From: Lentisphaeria bacterium
Lineage (GTDB): Bacteria > Verrucomicrobiota > Lentisphaeria > Victivallales > UBA1829
Direction: 5' to 3'
DNA: 37,085 nucleotides
Assembly: GCA_017629515.1 (NCBI GenBank)
Contig: JAGBXB010000052.1
Location: 1 to 37,085, forward strand
Both the position numbers and the translations under genes were made by a program. Below the pieces are notes generated by a model. It made no database searches and was not told the origin of the DNA. It was given only the letters and a program-made list of their open reading frames with translations. Shown here in pieces: positions 1 to 9,640 of the stretch (position 1 is its first letter; every line of letters starts with the position of its first letter).

Positions 1-2659
1 AATCTCTGACCAAGCAATTTCTTCATACCCAGATTTTCCCGGAAGAAAGTCATTGCTTTATCCATATACTCCTGATTGGAGGAGTTTGCCGGAGCGTTCC
101 GGGACAGCCGGGGAAGGCATAGTCGATTTTTCCTTTGCAGGCGAGCCAGAAAGGTTCCTGCACCAGCCAGGAATAGACCATGTATTTAAGTCCGATCCTG
201 TTGCAGGCTTCCCGGATGAGTCCCTGAACGGCACCGTCCAGTTTGTAGCGGTGAAGTTTCCATTCATTGTAATATTTTTTATAGATCTCCTCATCGCTTA
301 TATTGCTGTTTTCAGGAAGACCGATACTCTTGTAGAATACCTTTTTGCAGTCATTGCAGAAGCAATAGGAACCAAGACCGGTTTTTGCATGCAGGTAGGC
401 ATTGGATGCCTGCCAGGGTTCGGATTCCCAGTTGATCCAGTAGCAGGAAAGTTTGCCGTCAAAGCAGTCAAAATATCTGGTAAGATCGTTTGCCAGGGTT
501 TTGATGAATTCTTCTCTGCCTTTGGTGGTCACATAAGTGGGGCAGTACATGGCGGCTGCCCACCAGTTTTTCTTCAATGTTTTCAGATCCGTGCTGTGAT
601 ACACATTGGCGGGGAAGTCATTAAAGTATCTTGCCCTTGCTCCGGGAGTTTTTTCCACAAAGGAACGCAGTTCACCAGGGCGCAGACTGCCGCGCCATGC
701 AGGGAAGTTGCCGAAATGGGCGATCTGTTTCACATTGGCATCTGCAAGAAGTTTCTTGAAGAGTTTGAAGTAGGGAGTCTGGTTGGTGGTGGGCTGGTGG
801 ATCCAGGTATTGAGTCCTCCTTTGAAGGCTGTTTTCATAAGTTCTGTAAGAGCCTCATCGGAAAGGTGCGCCCCGAAGTAGGGACGGGAGCAGTACATGG
901 AGAGCATGAACTCTTTTGCCATTCTGCCGTTGATGGGGGGGAGAATGGCAACAGGAAGAGTCTGGGTGAGTTCTGTAAAGTTGCCAGCCTGTTTTCTGCG
1001 GAAGTAGAAGGAATCCTTTTCCCCGGGGGTTCTGGAGGAATCCAGTTTTACAGGGAGAATGGTAGGATGTGTATATTTGCTGCTTACATCGTCTGCCGCA
1101 TATTTGAGAACATAGCGGGTATATTTCTTCCCTTTGACAGTAATGGCTTTCTTTGTTACGGAAGTGGGGATACAGTTCATCTTTACTTTGCTGCCCCACC
1201 ATCCGGCAGAGTAAGCGTGTTTCATATCCAGAAGACGGAATCCTGCAGGCAGATCCAGTGTGAATTCATACTCTCCATTGAGATCTTTTACCGGAGGATA
1301 CAACGCAAGAAAGAGAGGTTCTGTGGAATCCAGAGAGAAACCCCATTCCCTTACAAGAGGATTGATACAGCGGTCGGGCCCGTCGTGGGAACGGTTGTAA
1401 AGGATATGCTGACGCAAGAAGAGTTTTTTTGCTCCCTTTTCCCAGAAAAATCCGGTTGTTTTCAGTTCTTTCCACTTGCTGTCGTTAAATGCTCTTTCCA
1501 TCCAGTTTTTCCCGGCGGAAGCGGAATATTTCCAGTTTCCGTCTGTTTCAGGGCAGGAGAGAAGTTTGAGGGCAACTTTGGGGTCGGCACCTTTTGCGGT
1601 ACATTCCACGGCAATGGTGGTAATACCTTCCACAAAGTTTACTTCATATTTCCCAGCGGAATTTTTTGCCAATTCCTTGCCGTCAACATATACTTTGACC
1701 GCGGCATCTTTTGTTCTGATATCGAAAACAGAATTGACCGCAGGTCTGCCAAGTTCGGCAGAAAGTTTTTCGTAGGAGGAGATGAAACTCAATACTTTGC
1801 CCAGATCATTGCTTTTCAGAAGTTTTTTCGCTTCCTGTTTCATGGCAAGGAATTTCTTTGTGGCAGGATCGGTCTTTTCCTTATTGAGGAAATCCTCTTT
1901 CACATATCCCATTTTCCACAATCTCATTTTGCTCCATTTGCCCAAACGGTTCAAACGTTTTTCATCGGAAGAAGTTTCCGCTTTCTTTGCAACGCCTTTG
2001 AAATTCATTTTCACATACTTTGCCGTATTGCCGAAAGAGGAACCCACAAGAGCATAGCAGGAATAGATCTCTTTGGAACGGTTTTTGTTGGCAATGCGGG
2101 CAAGATTGAAATAATAAGGTTTGGTCATACAGTCCTTACCGATACCGGCAAGGGCGAGGGGGATCTTTACTTCTGTCACCCAGGAGTCTTTGCCGATACT
2201 TGCGGCGGCATCCCATTTGTCGGAAGTTCCGTGGGCGGTAAGATTACACCAGCGGCTGCCCTGACTGTTATAAACGAATTGAGCTTTCTGTTTTGCCTTC
2301 AATTCCTTTGCAACGAAAAATTCCAGATGATCGTCAGGATACCAGCCGTCACGGTAATGATTTTTATCGGTTTTGATATTTTTTGTATCCGGTTCGTAGC
2401 ATTTTGCGGCAATATAAAGATTGCCGTTGTAATGACCGATTTTAAAGGTACTCTGTCTTGTGGCAGACAATTTTCCTGTGTACATATCGGCAAAGCCGGT
2501 AGCTTCAGGAATGTCTTTCCATGCCTCATCGGTAAGTTTCCCGTCAAGGACGGGGGCTTTTTTCATTTGATAGACATTGTAGGTGAGATCGTCAGCACTG
2601 CTTGCAAATCCCGTAAGCAATACTGCCGCTGTCAGAAGAAATGAGTGGAGTTTCTTCAT
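1..2659 (-). pseudogene. Secreted CBM9-like / TIM-barrel glycan-active protein, frame-broken and partial at left edge
   Basis: The start at 2659 follows an AAAGGAAAAG ribosome site, and residues 1-22 form a signal peptide ending FASSA. Residues 24-220 resemble the CBM9/DOMON-like carbohydrate-binding fold (APVLDGKLTDEAW opening). The C-terminal third (about 570 on) looks like a glycosidase-type TIM barrel with INWESEP (E745, candidate acid residue) and a CxCxxC cluster (C766, C768, C771). The reading frame ends at 50 with an unnatural tail after G854. Shifting frame by one base near position 86-101 restores a protein-like stretch (NSSNQEYMDKAM and on) that stays open to position 1, so the gene continues outside the window. 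A one-base loss is the simplest reading: either a real mutation or an assembly error. It lies 35 bp downstream of the GH2 gene in the same operon. The glycosidase family and substrate are not recognised; the secreted glycan-binding role is inferred from the domains. Confidence 0.8.
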
Positions 2660-2694
2660 TTCTTTTCCTTTCTTTTTTATATTAATTTAACGGT

Positions 2695-4332
2695 TTATTT
2701 CTCTTTTTCAATGAGGGAGGAATATTTTTCCTTTACCATTTTTCTCAAAAAGGTCCAGGAAAGTTTCGGGCGGCGGAACTCATCAAGGATACCTTTGTTG
2801 TTGTATCCTCTTGCTCTTCCGTAGATGCCGTCACCTGTGATATAACTTCTTGTATCGGCAAAGTGCCAGATGGAAAGACCTGCACACTCATCTTCACCCA
2901 GAGCGTAAGAAGTACATTCCATAAGCAGTTCCGCCTGATAATCTTCCGTCCAGCGTGCCTTTATAGGGTCACGGAATCCCAGAAGAGCCTCTCCGCCGAT
3001 TTCTGTAATGAGATAGGGCTTGTCTTTGGGCATTTTTTCAGAAAGTTCATGGAGAACTCTTCTTACATTATGTATTCCGGAAACCTCTTCATAACAGGCG
3101 TCATACCAACCGGGATAGGGATTCATGGCGATCACATCGGGTATATCCGTACACACATCCTTTTCATAACGGTTGGAGGAGTAGGAGATCAAGGTATATT
3201 TGTCGATGGAACGGATCTTATCATAAAGTGCTTTGATAAGGGGTTTTGTCTCTTCTTTATCACTTTCATTTTCATTAAGATAACCACGGATGATGATGCA
3301 GGGATGATTGAAACTTTTATATGTAAGTTTTTCCGCTTCCTCCAACTGGTCTTTCAGAAATTCTTCTGAATGCAGTTTAGGTGCTTTCACATCCCAGCCC
3401 AAAGTTTCCTCCCATACGAAAAAGCCCATTTTGTTGCAGAGATCCAGAAAGACTTTCCGCTGGGGATAGTGACTGCCCCGGATAAAGTTGAAACCGGCTT
3501 CTTTCAGAAGTTTCAGGTCATAAGCAATGAGTTGAGCGGGCATCGCCGCGCCGAATGTGGGGTGGCTTTCGTGACGGTTCACTCCGTAAAGTTTCACCCG
3601 TCTGCCGTTGACAAGGATGTTTCTTCCTTCTGTCCAAACACTTCTGATGCCAAATGTTTCTGTTTTTTCATCATCGGGCAGTTGTATTGTCACCGTATGG
3701 AGATCGGGGGTATCGGCATTCCACAGTTTGAATTGGGGGAGGGTGATCTCCATTTCCAGTTTTCCGTCTGTAAAATCCCCTTCCGGAGAGAAGCCGGTAT
3801 CAAAAGAGATCTTTGCTTTTCCCGTGTAATTACCGCTTGCTTCCCCCCACAGGCGGATCACGCCTTTTCTGTAATCTTCGGTGGCAACGCGGATTGCTGT
3901 AATGTGGGTGGGGGCAAGTTTTGTGATGGTCACATCCCCATATACTCCGCCGTAACCGAAAAAGTCATTATAGGGGGCGAACTGGGCATTGTACTGGTTG
4001 TTCAGAATGAGTGTGAGAGTGTGTTCTTTTTCTTCCCCGGCATCAAAGATAAAACTTTCCGGCATATAGGCAAACTTCATAAAGCCGATTTTTTTATCGT
4101 CGAAATATACTTCACAGTCAAGTCCTGCTCCGTCAATGAAAAGTTCCACAGTTCCGCCGGTAAAAACTTTTCTGGAAAGAACCGCATAACCTCTTTTTCC
4201 GCAATAGGGTTCCATAAGGTCAAAACAGCCGGGAACAGGCATGAAATCATTCGTTGTCACAGGGGGAATTGGTTTTTCTGCTCCCGTATAGGCAAAATCC
4301 CAGATCCCGTTCAGCGTTTCTGTCTTTCTCAT
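2695..4332 (-). CDS. Glycoside hydrolase family 2, probable beta-glucuronidase
   Basis: This 545-residue protein has the GH2 order: N-terminal jelly-roll (about 1-140), Ig-like domain (140-235) and TIM barrel (235-540). It has no signal peptide, so it should act in the cytoplasm. By alignment from the conserved NHP at 342-344, the acid/base is E354 (N353-E354) and the nucleophile is E444 in LITEIGG. Residues 510-514 (YNNKG) match the N-x-K motif that binds the substrate carboxylate in bacterial beta-glucuronidases (N511, K513), followed by the family-typical RRPK. It is somewhat shorter than E. coli GusA (603). The loop before the acid/base is unusual: RGYLNE in place of MWSIANE. It is the first gene of a leftward operon, with a GAAAGGAAATG start, divergent from the AraC-type gene that probably controls it. 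Beta-galactosidase is the main alternative. Family assignment is firm; the glucuronide substrate is an inference from the motif. Confidence 0.88.
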   Translation of the reverse strand: MRKTETLNGIWDFAYTGAEKPIPPVTTNDFMPVPGCFDLMEPYCGKRGYAVLSRKVFTGGTVELFIDGAGLDCEVYFDDKKIGFMKFAYMPESFIFDAGEEKEHTLTLILNNQYNAQFAPYNDFFGYGGVYGDVTITKLAPTHITAIRVATEDYRKGVIRLWGEASGNYTGKAKISFDTGFSPEGDFTDGKLEMEITLPQFKLWNADTPDLHTVTIQLPDDEKTETFGIRSVWTEGRNILVNGRRVKLYGVNRHESHPTFGAAMPAQLIAYDLKLLKEAGFNFIRGSHYPQRKVFLDLCNKMGFFVWEETLGWDVKAPKLHSEEFLKDQLEEAEKLTYKSFNHPCIIIRGYLNENESDKEETKPLIKALYDKIRSIDKYTLISYSSNRYEKDVCTDIPDVIAMNPYPGWYDACYEEVSGIHNVRRVLHELSEKMPKDKPYLITEIGGEALLGFRDPIKARWTEDYQAELLMECTSYALGEDECAGLSIWHFADTRSYITGDGIYGRARGYNNKGILDEFRRPKLSWTFLRKMVKEKYSSLIEKEK

Positions 4333-4364
4333 TCATTTCCTTTCTGTAACATATTGTTCTGGAT

Positions 4365-4393
4365 TTGAAAAATTCATGTATACAACATATATT
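4365..4393 (+). promoter_or_regulatory. Promoter of the AraC-type regulator
   Basis: TTGAAA (4365-4370), a 17-bp spacer and TATATT (4388-4393). It overlaps the divergent GH2 promoter -10 box, so the two transcription starts could compete. The same TTGAAA-17-TATATT arrangement occurs at 34279. Confidence 0.6.
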
Positions 4394-4418
4394 ATAAACG
4401 AAAAATAAAGAAAAACAA
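4391..4418 (-). promoter_or_regulatory. Promoter of the GH2 operon
   Basis: On the minus strand there is TTGTTT (4418-4413), a 16-bp spacer and a perfect TATAAT (4396-4391), about 60 bp upstream of the GH2 start codon. The direct repeats at 4421-4454 sit immediately upstream of the -35 box, the usual place for an activator of the AraC family. Confidence 0.6.
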
Positions 4419-4420
4419 GA

Positions 4421-4454
4421 GTAAAATTGTAATATAAAAGGGTAAATTTGTAAC
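4421..4454 (+). promoter_or_regulatory. Direct-repeat operator, candidate AraC-type binding site
   Basis: Two near-identical 13-mers, GTAAAATTGTAAT at 4421-4433 and GTAAATTTGTAAC at 4442-4454, are offset by 21 bp, two helical turns, as expected for the two halves of an AraC-family monomer pair. They abut the GH2 -35 box on one side and the regulator start codon on the other. Activation of GH2 and self-repression are inferred. Confidence 0.55.
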
Positions 4455-5264
4455 ATGGAGACTTCTGTTCGGAAAATGGCGTTCTGGGGTGAGGAACATG
4501 CTCTGAAACTGTATGTGCGTTCCTGTGGGGATTTCACCCTTGTTCCGGGAGATCCGGAACTGGAAAGAAATGTGGATTTCGGAGAAATATTCTGGCCTGT
4601 CTCCGGGAGTGGAAAATTTTTTCTCAATAATAAATTTTATACTGTAAAACCCGGTCAGGTCTGGTATTATCCTCCGGGAGCCCTGCATAAATATCATCCC
4701 TTTGAACTCTTTCATTACTGCTGGCTGTGTGTTGCAGGAGAATATGCAAAAACTTTTTTTCAACTCTGTTCCCTTGTTCCGGGGATCAATCCGGCAGGCA
4801 ACTGTCCGGTTCATCTTTTCACTTCTCTGGGAAATGATTTGCAGGTACATACCGCCATGCACCGGGTCAATGCCCTGAATACGGCTTTCCAGATCCTTTC
4901 CCAGATCCCCCTGGGAAAACACTTTTCCGCCCGTCCGGAAAAATCCATGTCGGAGGTGAGAAAACTGATCGAAAGTTCCTTTGCCGATCCGGATCTTTCC
5001 GTAGAACGCCTTGCGGAAAATCTCAATATGCACCGGGGCAGTTTGAGCCGGTCTTTCAGCAAAGCCTATGGGACAAGTATTTCCTCTTACATCATCCATA
5101 CCCGTTTGCAGGCGGCAATGTCCATGCTGAAAAATACCTCTTTATCCGTAGGTGAAATTGCGGAAAACTGCGGTTTTTCCTCCGGAAATTATTTTGCGAA
5201 AGTTTTTTCTGCAAAAACCTCCCACACTCCGAAAGAATTCAGGGCAAAATACAAAACAGAATGA
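4455..5264 (+). CDS. AraC-family transcriptional regulator
   Basis: This 269-residue protein has an N-terminal cupin-like effector domain (about 10-100) with GQVWYYPPGALHKYHPF, the typical ligand-sensing barrel. The C-terminal double helix-turn-helix (about 165-265) includes LSVERLAENLNMHRGSLSR and the signature IAENCGFSSGNYFAKVFS followed by TPKEFR. It is transcribed divergently from the GH2 operon and ends 4 bp from the convergent end of the MFS gene, so it is most likely a local regulator of glycan uptake and breakdown. The start ATG has only a weak AAAAGGG site 12 bp upstream, and that site lies between the two operator repeats, so binding could block both transcription and translation. 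The family is certain; the effector (perhaps a uronic acid or glucuronide) is a guess from the neighbour. Confidence 0.93.
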   Translation: METSVRKMAFWGEEHALKLYVRSCGDFTLVPGDPELERNVDFGEIFWPVSGSGKFFLNNKFYTVKPGQVWYYPPGALHKYHPFELFHYCWLCVAGEYAKTFFQLCSLVPGINPAGNCPVHLFTSLGNDLQVHTAMHRVNALNTAFQILSQIPLGKHFSARPEKSMSEVRKLIESSFADPDLSVERLAENLNMHRGSLSRSFSKAYGTSISSYIIHTRLQAAMSMLKNTSLSVGEIAENCGFSSGNYFAKVFSAKTSHTPKEFRAKYKTE

Positions 5265-5268
5265 GTTT

Positions 5269-6534
5269 TTACAGTTCTTTTGAGATGTTTCTGCCAAAAG
5301 ATTCTTTTGCTTTCCAGCAAAGATACAGCATGGGAAGCACCATAAGAAGAATGATAAACCACAAAAAGAGATAGGCTTTCGGAGGATAATGGATGACTCC
5401 GGAAGCCTGAATACTTGCTTCTGCACGGAAAAGATCCAGAAGCAGACCCGCCAAAAAAGAGAAAAATGCTATGCAGATATTCCCGAAGAAATTCCCTGCA
5501 CCCACGGTAAGGGCTGTATTCTCCTCCGGATTATATTCCTTGACCAATGCCGTGAATATTCCGGAAAAACCGTAACCTGCCGCCATAATGAAAAATGCCG
5601 CGGCAAAAAGCCAGAAGGGACCGTTGAACATGATCCCGCAACTTAACATAAGACAGCTGGCAAGCTGGAATACAGCACTGGAAACAAGAAAGGGTTTGCG
5701 ACGGTTGCCTATGGCAAAACTTACTGTGCCAATAAGGCACATTTCCGTCAAAGTAATGGCGGAGCAGATCAGGATCACATTTGCCGCCTGACCTGATGTG
5801 CATTTTGTCACATCTTCCAGGAACTTTTTCCCTATGACCCCCTGCACAAAAAAGAAGATAGCCATATTGCACGCCATACAGTAATATAATTTCATACAGG
5901 CTCTGTTTTTGAAGACCGCAAGATAGGTTTTCAAACTTATGGGGATCTGTCTGATTGCCGGACGGTCTGTTTTTGTAAAGCAGATGAGAAAGCCGGTAAA
6001 AAATACGGCAATGATCACGGTGATCCCGCCGAATGTCTGCCGCCAGGAGTAGTTTTCACAGAAATACACTAATGGCGTAGTGGAAAGGATACTGCCGGTA
6101 TAGGTCATAAGGTAAACGAGTCCCATGACCATAGCAAAATATTTTCCGGGAAAAATCCTTGTGATTTCCTTTACAACACTCAAATAGATGAAGCCGCATC
6201 CGAATCCGGTAACTAATCTGCTTGCAATAAGCAGCGGCACATTTTTACTGCAAATAAAAAGGATCGAGCCGAGAAGCAGCATACTCACCCCTGCAGTCAG
6301 CACTCTTATTCCGCCGTACTTGTCCGTAAGGGGACCAATGAGAAGCATATCCATAGCGTAAATTACGGTAAAGCATATGCCCAGAGCCGAGATCACCCCC
6401 GCACTTGTGGCAAAATCTCTTTGCAGAATATCAAAAACAGAACCGGGAACACCGGAACGGATAATGGAACTCATGCAATAGATCCCCAACATCGTAATGA
6501 GAGAGAATAATGTAAGAAGCGGTATTTTTTTCAT
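5269..6534 (-). CDS. Major facilitator superfamily transporter
   Basis: This 421-residue integral membrane protein has about twelve hydrophobic segments. It carries the MFS loop 2-3 motif as GPLTDKYGGIRVL (after TM2), and SRLVTGFGCGF in TM4. It starts 20 bp after the alpha-galactosidase stop and is the last gene of the leftward operon symporter, alpha-galactosidase, MFS. A proton-coupled importer for an oligosaccharide, sugar acid or small organic anion would fit, but nothing in the sequence fixes the substrate. It is convergent with the AraC-type gene with almost no intergenic space, and no clear terminator was found there. Confidence 0.88.
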   Translation of the reverse strand: MKKIPLLTLFSLITMLGIYCMSSIIRSGVPGSVFDILQRDFATSAGVISALGICFTVIYAMDMLLIGPLTDKYGGIRVLTAGVSMLLLGSILFICSKNVPLLIASRLVTGFGCGFIYLSVVKEITRIFPGKYFAMVMGLVYLMTYTGSILSTTPLVYFCENYSWRQTFGGITVIIAVFFTGFLICFTKTDRPAIRQIPISLKTYLAVFKNRACMKLYYCMACNMAIFFFVQGVIGKKFLEDVTKCTSGQAANVILICSAITLTEMCLIGTVSFAIGNRRKPFLVSSAVFQLASCLMLSCGIMFNGPFWLFAAAFFIMAAGYGFSGIFTALVKEYNPEENTALTVGAGNFFGNICIAFFSFLAGLLLDLFRAEASIQASGVIHYPPKAYLFLWFIILLMVLPMLYLCWKAKESFGRNISKEL

Positions 6535-6554
6535 TTTTTTCTTTTGCCTTTACC

Positions 6555-8207
6555 TTACTTTTTTATGACCAGTCTGCCGCCGGAGGGGAGAATACAGCCG
6601 GATTTTATCCCCTGTGCATCAAAGGCAACTCCTTCATAAACAGGTATATTTTCCAGAGACATATTCAAAATCGTGAGCTCTCCGGAAAAATCTTCTTTCA
6701 GTACTTTTGCCAAATACTCCCCGTTTGTCAGAATGATGATTTTTTCTTTTTCCGGAATCAAAGTACAGGAAACGGAGGCAGGAAAATTATTACAGAAATC
6801 AAATTCCCAGTGTCCATTGTTCAATATTTTCTGTTTGTCCCGGTAGAAGGTGAGATAATTTTTGATGACCTTTTTATGCTCTTCTCTGATCCCGGACAAC
6901 TCCATGGAGACCATGGGTACACCGGCAAGGGAGGCGACCAGATGCCGCCCCACGGCTTCCACACTTTCCCCGGCATTGAAATAAACCGGATCAGCGTGAA
7001 CCGGGATTTTATCCCCCATCAACAGCCGGATCTGAACACAGCGTGAAAAATTTTCCATATAATCGAAAGGCACATCTCCCGCCCGGAATGCTGTCGCAAG
7101 AGACGCCATCAGGGGAGTGGTGTAACTCTGTCTGAATTCTATGAGAGCGTCTTTTTTGTAACTTCTTACCTTGCTGATCAGATTTTTCAGGGCAGTATAA
7201 GCGATCCGGCAGCGGGGGTTTTCCGTATCCGGCTGTATTTCGTCCACAAAGTCTATTTTCAATCCATCCAGATCCAGTTCCTTATAGACGGAATAGATGC
7301 TCTTCATGACTTTTTCTGTAACAGAACTGTTTTTTACATCATAGATCCTTTCCCCCTCATGCAGTTCTGTCAGATATTCTTCCGTCATGGACGCAAGTTT
7401 ACTGCGTCTTCCGCAGAAGAAGGGAGCCACCCAGAAAAGGCAACTCAATCCGTATTCCCGGAGCTTTTTTACATTTTGCTTTATAGCGGGAAGTTTTTTC
7501 TCCGAATATTCCCAGTCCCCGATATCCCTGTACCAGTCCGGCAGAGTAGAGGGCGTGACCCTTTTAGCTTCATCAAAACACCATCCGTCATCCACAATAA
7601 ATGTGCCGAACCCCAAGTCTGCTGCTTCTTTTCCATTGCGGAGCATATATTCATCCGTAAGAGCGGCATGGACTGCGTACCAGGTGCAATAGACACTTTT
7701 CCAGGCATTTTCCGGATATACGGGAATAGCGGGCATGACCATTTTTCTGTACCGGGAAAGGGTTTCAGAAAGAGTGGATTTTCTACTTCCGGTTGCAGGA
7801 ACATCAACAAAAATTTCAAAGGGTGCTGTCTCTTTTGCTATGACGATGGAAAATGTCAGTTCATAAGCACATGCCTCCTGATTCATTTTTGCTGTTACAG
7901 AGCAATCGTCGATCATATTACTTAATCCGACTGCCGTACTTACAGAACCTTTCTGATCCAGAAAGCATACCAGCGGGAAATTTTTTGTTGCGCCGCAGGA
8001 AAAGGATACCACCCAGGGCAATTTCATTGCAGGCATCGCCGAAAGAGCCGGATACCATACACTTGTGAGTTCCAGAATGGGTACAAGTGTTTTTATTTCA
8101 AGTTTTCCGCCGCTGTTTTTCAACAGTTCTTCATGAAGTTTTACACTTGTTGCGCTCGAAAAATGCTGTAATAAAGCGTTGTTATGCGCATATATATCGA
8201 TTTGCAT
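6555..8207 (-). CDS. Alpha-galactosidase-like glycoside hydrolase (GH36/GH27 clan, melibiase type)
   Basis: I chose the ATG at 8207 (550 residues) because it follows CCGGGAAG and lies 17 bp after the symporter stop; the longer frame from 8261 overlaps that gene. The N-terminal third is beta-rich. The TIM barrel (about 165-480) has DDGW at 206-209, LKIDF with the expected nucleophile D319 of the clan GH-D K-x-D motif, and RAGDVPF with D378 as the likely acid/base. The C-terminus is a short beta domain. It has no signal peptide, so it should cleave imported alpha-galactosides in the cytoplasm. It sits between two transporters in one operon, and the MFS downstream is the natural partner for substrate entry. 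Clan assignment is good; exact substrate (raffinose-type sugars, melibiose or a galactoside fragment) is open. Confidence 0.85.
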   Translation of the reverse strand: MQIDIYAHNNALLQHFSSATSVKLHEELLKNSGGKLEIKTLVPILELTSVWYPALSAMPAMKLPWVVSFSCGATKNFPLVCFLDQKGSVSTAVGLSNMIDDCSVTAKMNQEACAYELTFSIVIAKETAPFEIFVDVPATGSRKSTLSETLSRYRKMVMPAIPVYPENAWKSVYCTWYAVHAALTDEYMLRNGKEAADLGFGTFIVDDGWCFDEAKRVTPSTLPDWYRDIGDWEYSEKKLPAIKQNVKKLREYGLSCLFWVAPFFCGRRSKLASMTEEYLTELHEGERIYDVKNSSVTEKVMKSIYSVYKELDLDGLKIDFVDEIQPDTENPRCRIAYTALKNLISKVRSYKKDALIEFRQSYTTPLMASLATAFRAGDVPFDYMENFSRCVQIRLLMGDKIPVHADPVYFNAGESVEAVGRHLVASLAGVPMVSMELSGIREEHKKVIKNYLTFYRDKQKILNNGHWEFDFCNNFPASVSCTLIPEKEKIIILTNGEYLAKVLKEDFSGELTILNMSLENIPVYEGVAFDAQGIKSGCILPSGGRLVIKK

Positions 8208-8224
8208 AAATCTTCCCGGATATT

Positions 8225-9640
8225 TTATTCCTGATTGATGACCTTGTTTCCTCTTATGCACTTGGGATCACTCTCATCCAGTTTGCCGCTCCAGAGATAT
8301 TTTTTTGTTTCAGCGACAACCACTTTATGCAGAAGAAGCAGACTCAATATGTTGGGAATGACCATGAGCCCATTGGCAAAGTTGGCAAAATCCCATACGG
8401 CAGAAAGAGAGCCGACTGCGCCAAGATACACCACAAGAGTATAAATGATCTTGTATGCCATTATTGCCCGGGGGGCTTTGATAATAAAACGCAGACACTG
8501 TTCCCCGTAATAGAACCAGCCGAAAAGTGTGGTGATGGCAAAGGCGAAGATGGCAAAGGAGAGAAGATATTTTCCTACATAGGGGAGTTGTTCAAAGCAG
8601 CTCTGGGTAAGGAGACCGTCGTTGACAAGTTTCACATGATCCGGTCTGGCAAGATAACCGGAAATGATCACCAGCCCGGTAAGAAAACAGATGATGATGG
8701 TGCAGAATGTTCCGGTATAGGAAACCAGTCCCTGTCTCACCGCATTACGGGTTTGGGCTGTTGCCGCAACGATCGGCTCTGAACCCATTCCCGCTTCATT
8801 GGAAAAAAGTCCTCTTGCCACTCCGTACCGGGCGGCAAGCATAAAACCATAACCCAATGCTCCCCCTGCTGCGGCTTTGGGGGAGAAGGCACTTGTCAGA
8901 ATAAGCATGATGGCGTCATCCAGAAAATGGAAATTCATCACCAGAAGGGCAAAACAGCCTGCAAGATAGGTGAAAGACATGAAGGGAACAAGGATCGTGC
9001 AGACTTTTGCGATGCTTTGAAGTCCGCCGACGATGACAAGTCCCACGACCACCGACACCGCAAGTCCGGTCACTACCGGGGAAACATGATAAGTCTTTTC
9101 CACAATGGTGGCAATGGCGTTACTCTGCACAAGGTTGCCTGTTCCCATAACAGCGATGATCCCCACAATACAGAATGCCACAGCCATCCATTTCCATTTC
9201 AATCCCATGAGGATCGTATACATGGGACCGCCGTGAACTTCTGCATTTCTGTCTCTGACACGGTATTTTACTGCAAGGAGGGATTCTGCATATTTGGTGG
9301 ACATCCCGAAGACTCCGGTAAGCATGCACCAGAAAACTGCACCCGGCCCGCCGAGAGCAATGGCTGTGGCGACCCCGATCACATTTCCTGTCCCGATAGT
9401 GGAAGCCAATGCTACCGCAAGGGCGGCAAAGGGAGCAACATTACCGCTTAATGAATCATCTTTCTGAATGACAAGCCGGAACGCTGTAAGAAGATGTTTC
9501 TGCACAAATTTAAGCCGGAAGGTATAAAAAAGGTGTGTCCCCAGAAGCAGGATCAAAAGCGGCGGACCCCACAAAAACGCATCAGCTTCTTTCAGATAAT
9601 ATGCAAATCCTGCGGTAAATCTTATGAGAAATTCTTCCAT
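8225..9640 (-). CDS. AGCS-family sodium:alanine/glycine symporter
   Basis: Start chosen at 9640 (471 residues, MEEFLIRF), behind AAAAGAAG; the frame can be extended to 9730 but that would lie within the leader hairpin. The protein has many membrane helices and the clear AGCS signatures: VALASTIGTGNVIGVATAIALGGPGA and RGLFSNEAGMGSEPI. It should import alanine, glycine or a related small amino acid with Na+. It is first in the operon before the alpha-galactosidase and MFS genes; an amino-acid carrier there is unexpected and may reflect shared regulation rather than shared pathway. Expression is probably controlled by the structured leader upstream. Confidence 0.93.
   Translation of the reverse strand: MEEFLIRFTAGFAYYLKEADAFLWGPPLLILLLGTHLFYTFRLKFVQKHLLTAFRLVIQKDDSLSGNVAPFAALAVALASTIGTGNVIGVATAIALGGPGAVFWCMLTGVFGMSTKYAESLLAVKYRVRDRNAEVHGGPMYTILMGLKWKWMAVAFCIVGIIAVMGTGNLVQSNAIATIVEKTYHVSPVVTGLAVSVVVGLVIVGGLQSIAKVCTILVPFMSFTYLAGCFALLVMNFHFLDDAIMLILTSAFSPKAAAGGALGYGFMLAARYGVARGLFSNEAGMGSEPIVAATAQTRNAVRQGLVSYTGTFCTIIICFLTGLVIISGYLARPDHVKLVNDGLLTQSCFEQLPYVGKYLLSFAIFAFAITTLFGWFYYGEQCLRFIIKAPRAIMAYKIIYTLVVYLGAVGSLSAVWDFANFANGLMVIPNILSLLLLHKVVVAETKKYLWSGKLDESDPKCIRGNKVINQE

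Noticed and set aside
53-2644. 863-codon open frame antisense to the CBM9 protein gene
   Set aside because: It is the mirror of a well-supported gene with signal peptide and domains; its translation has no recognisable domain and a Cys/Phe/Gly-rich random look caused by codon bias.
8208-8261. Upstream start for the alpha-galactosidase
   Set aside because: It overlaps the symporter's 3' end and adds a basic non-conserved stretch; the ATG at 8207 has a GGGAAG site and correct spacing.
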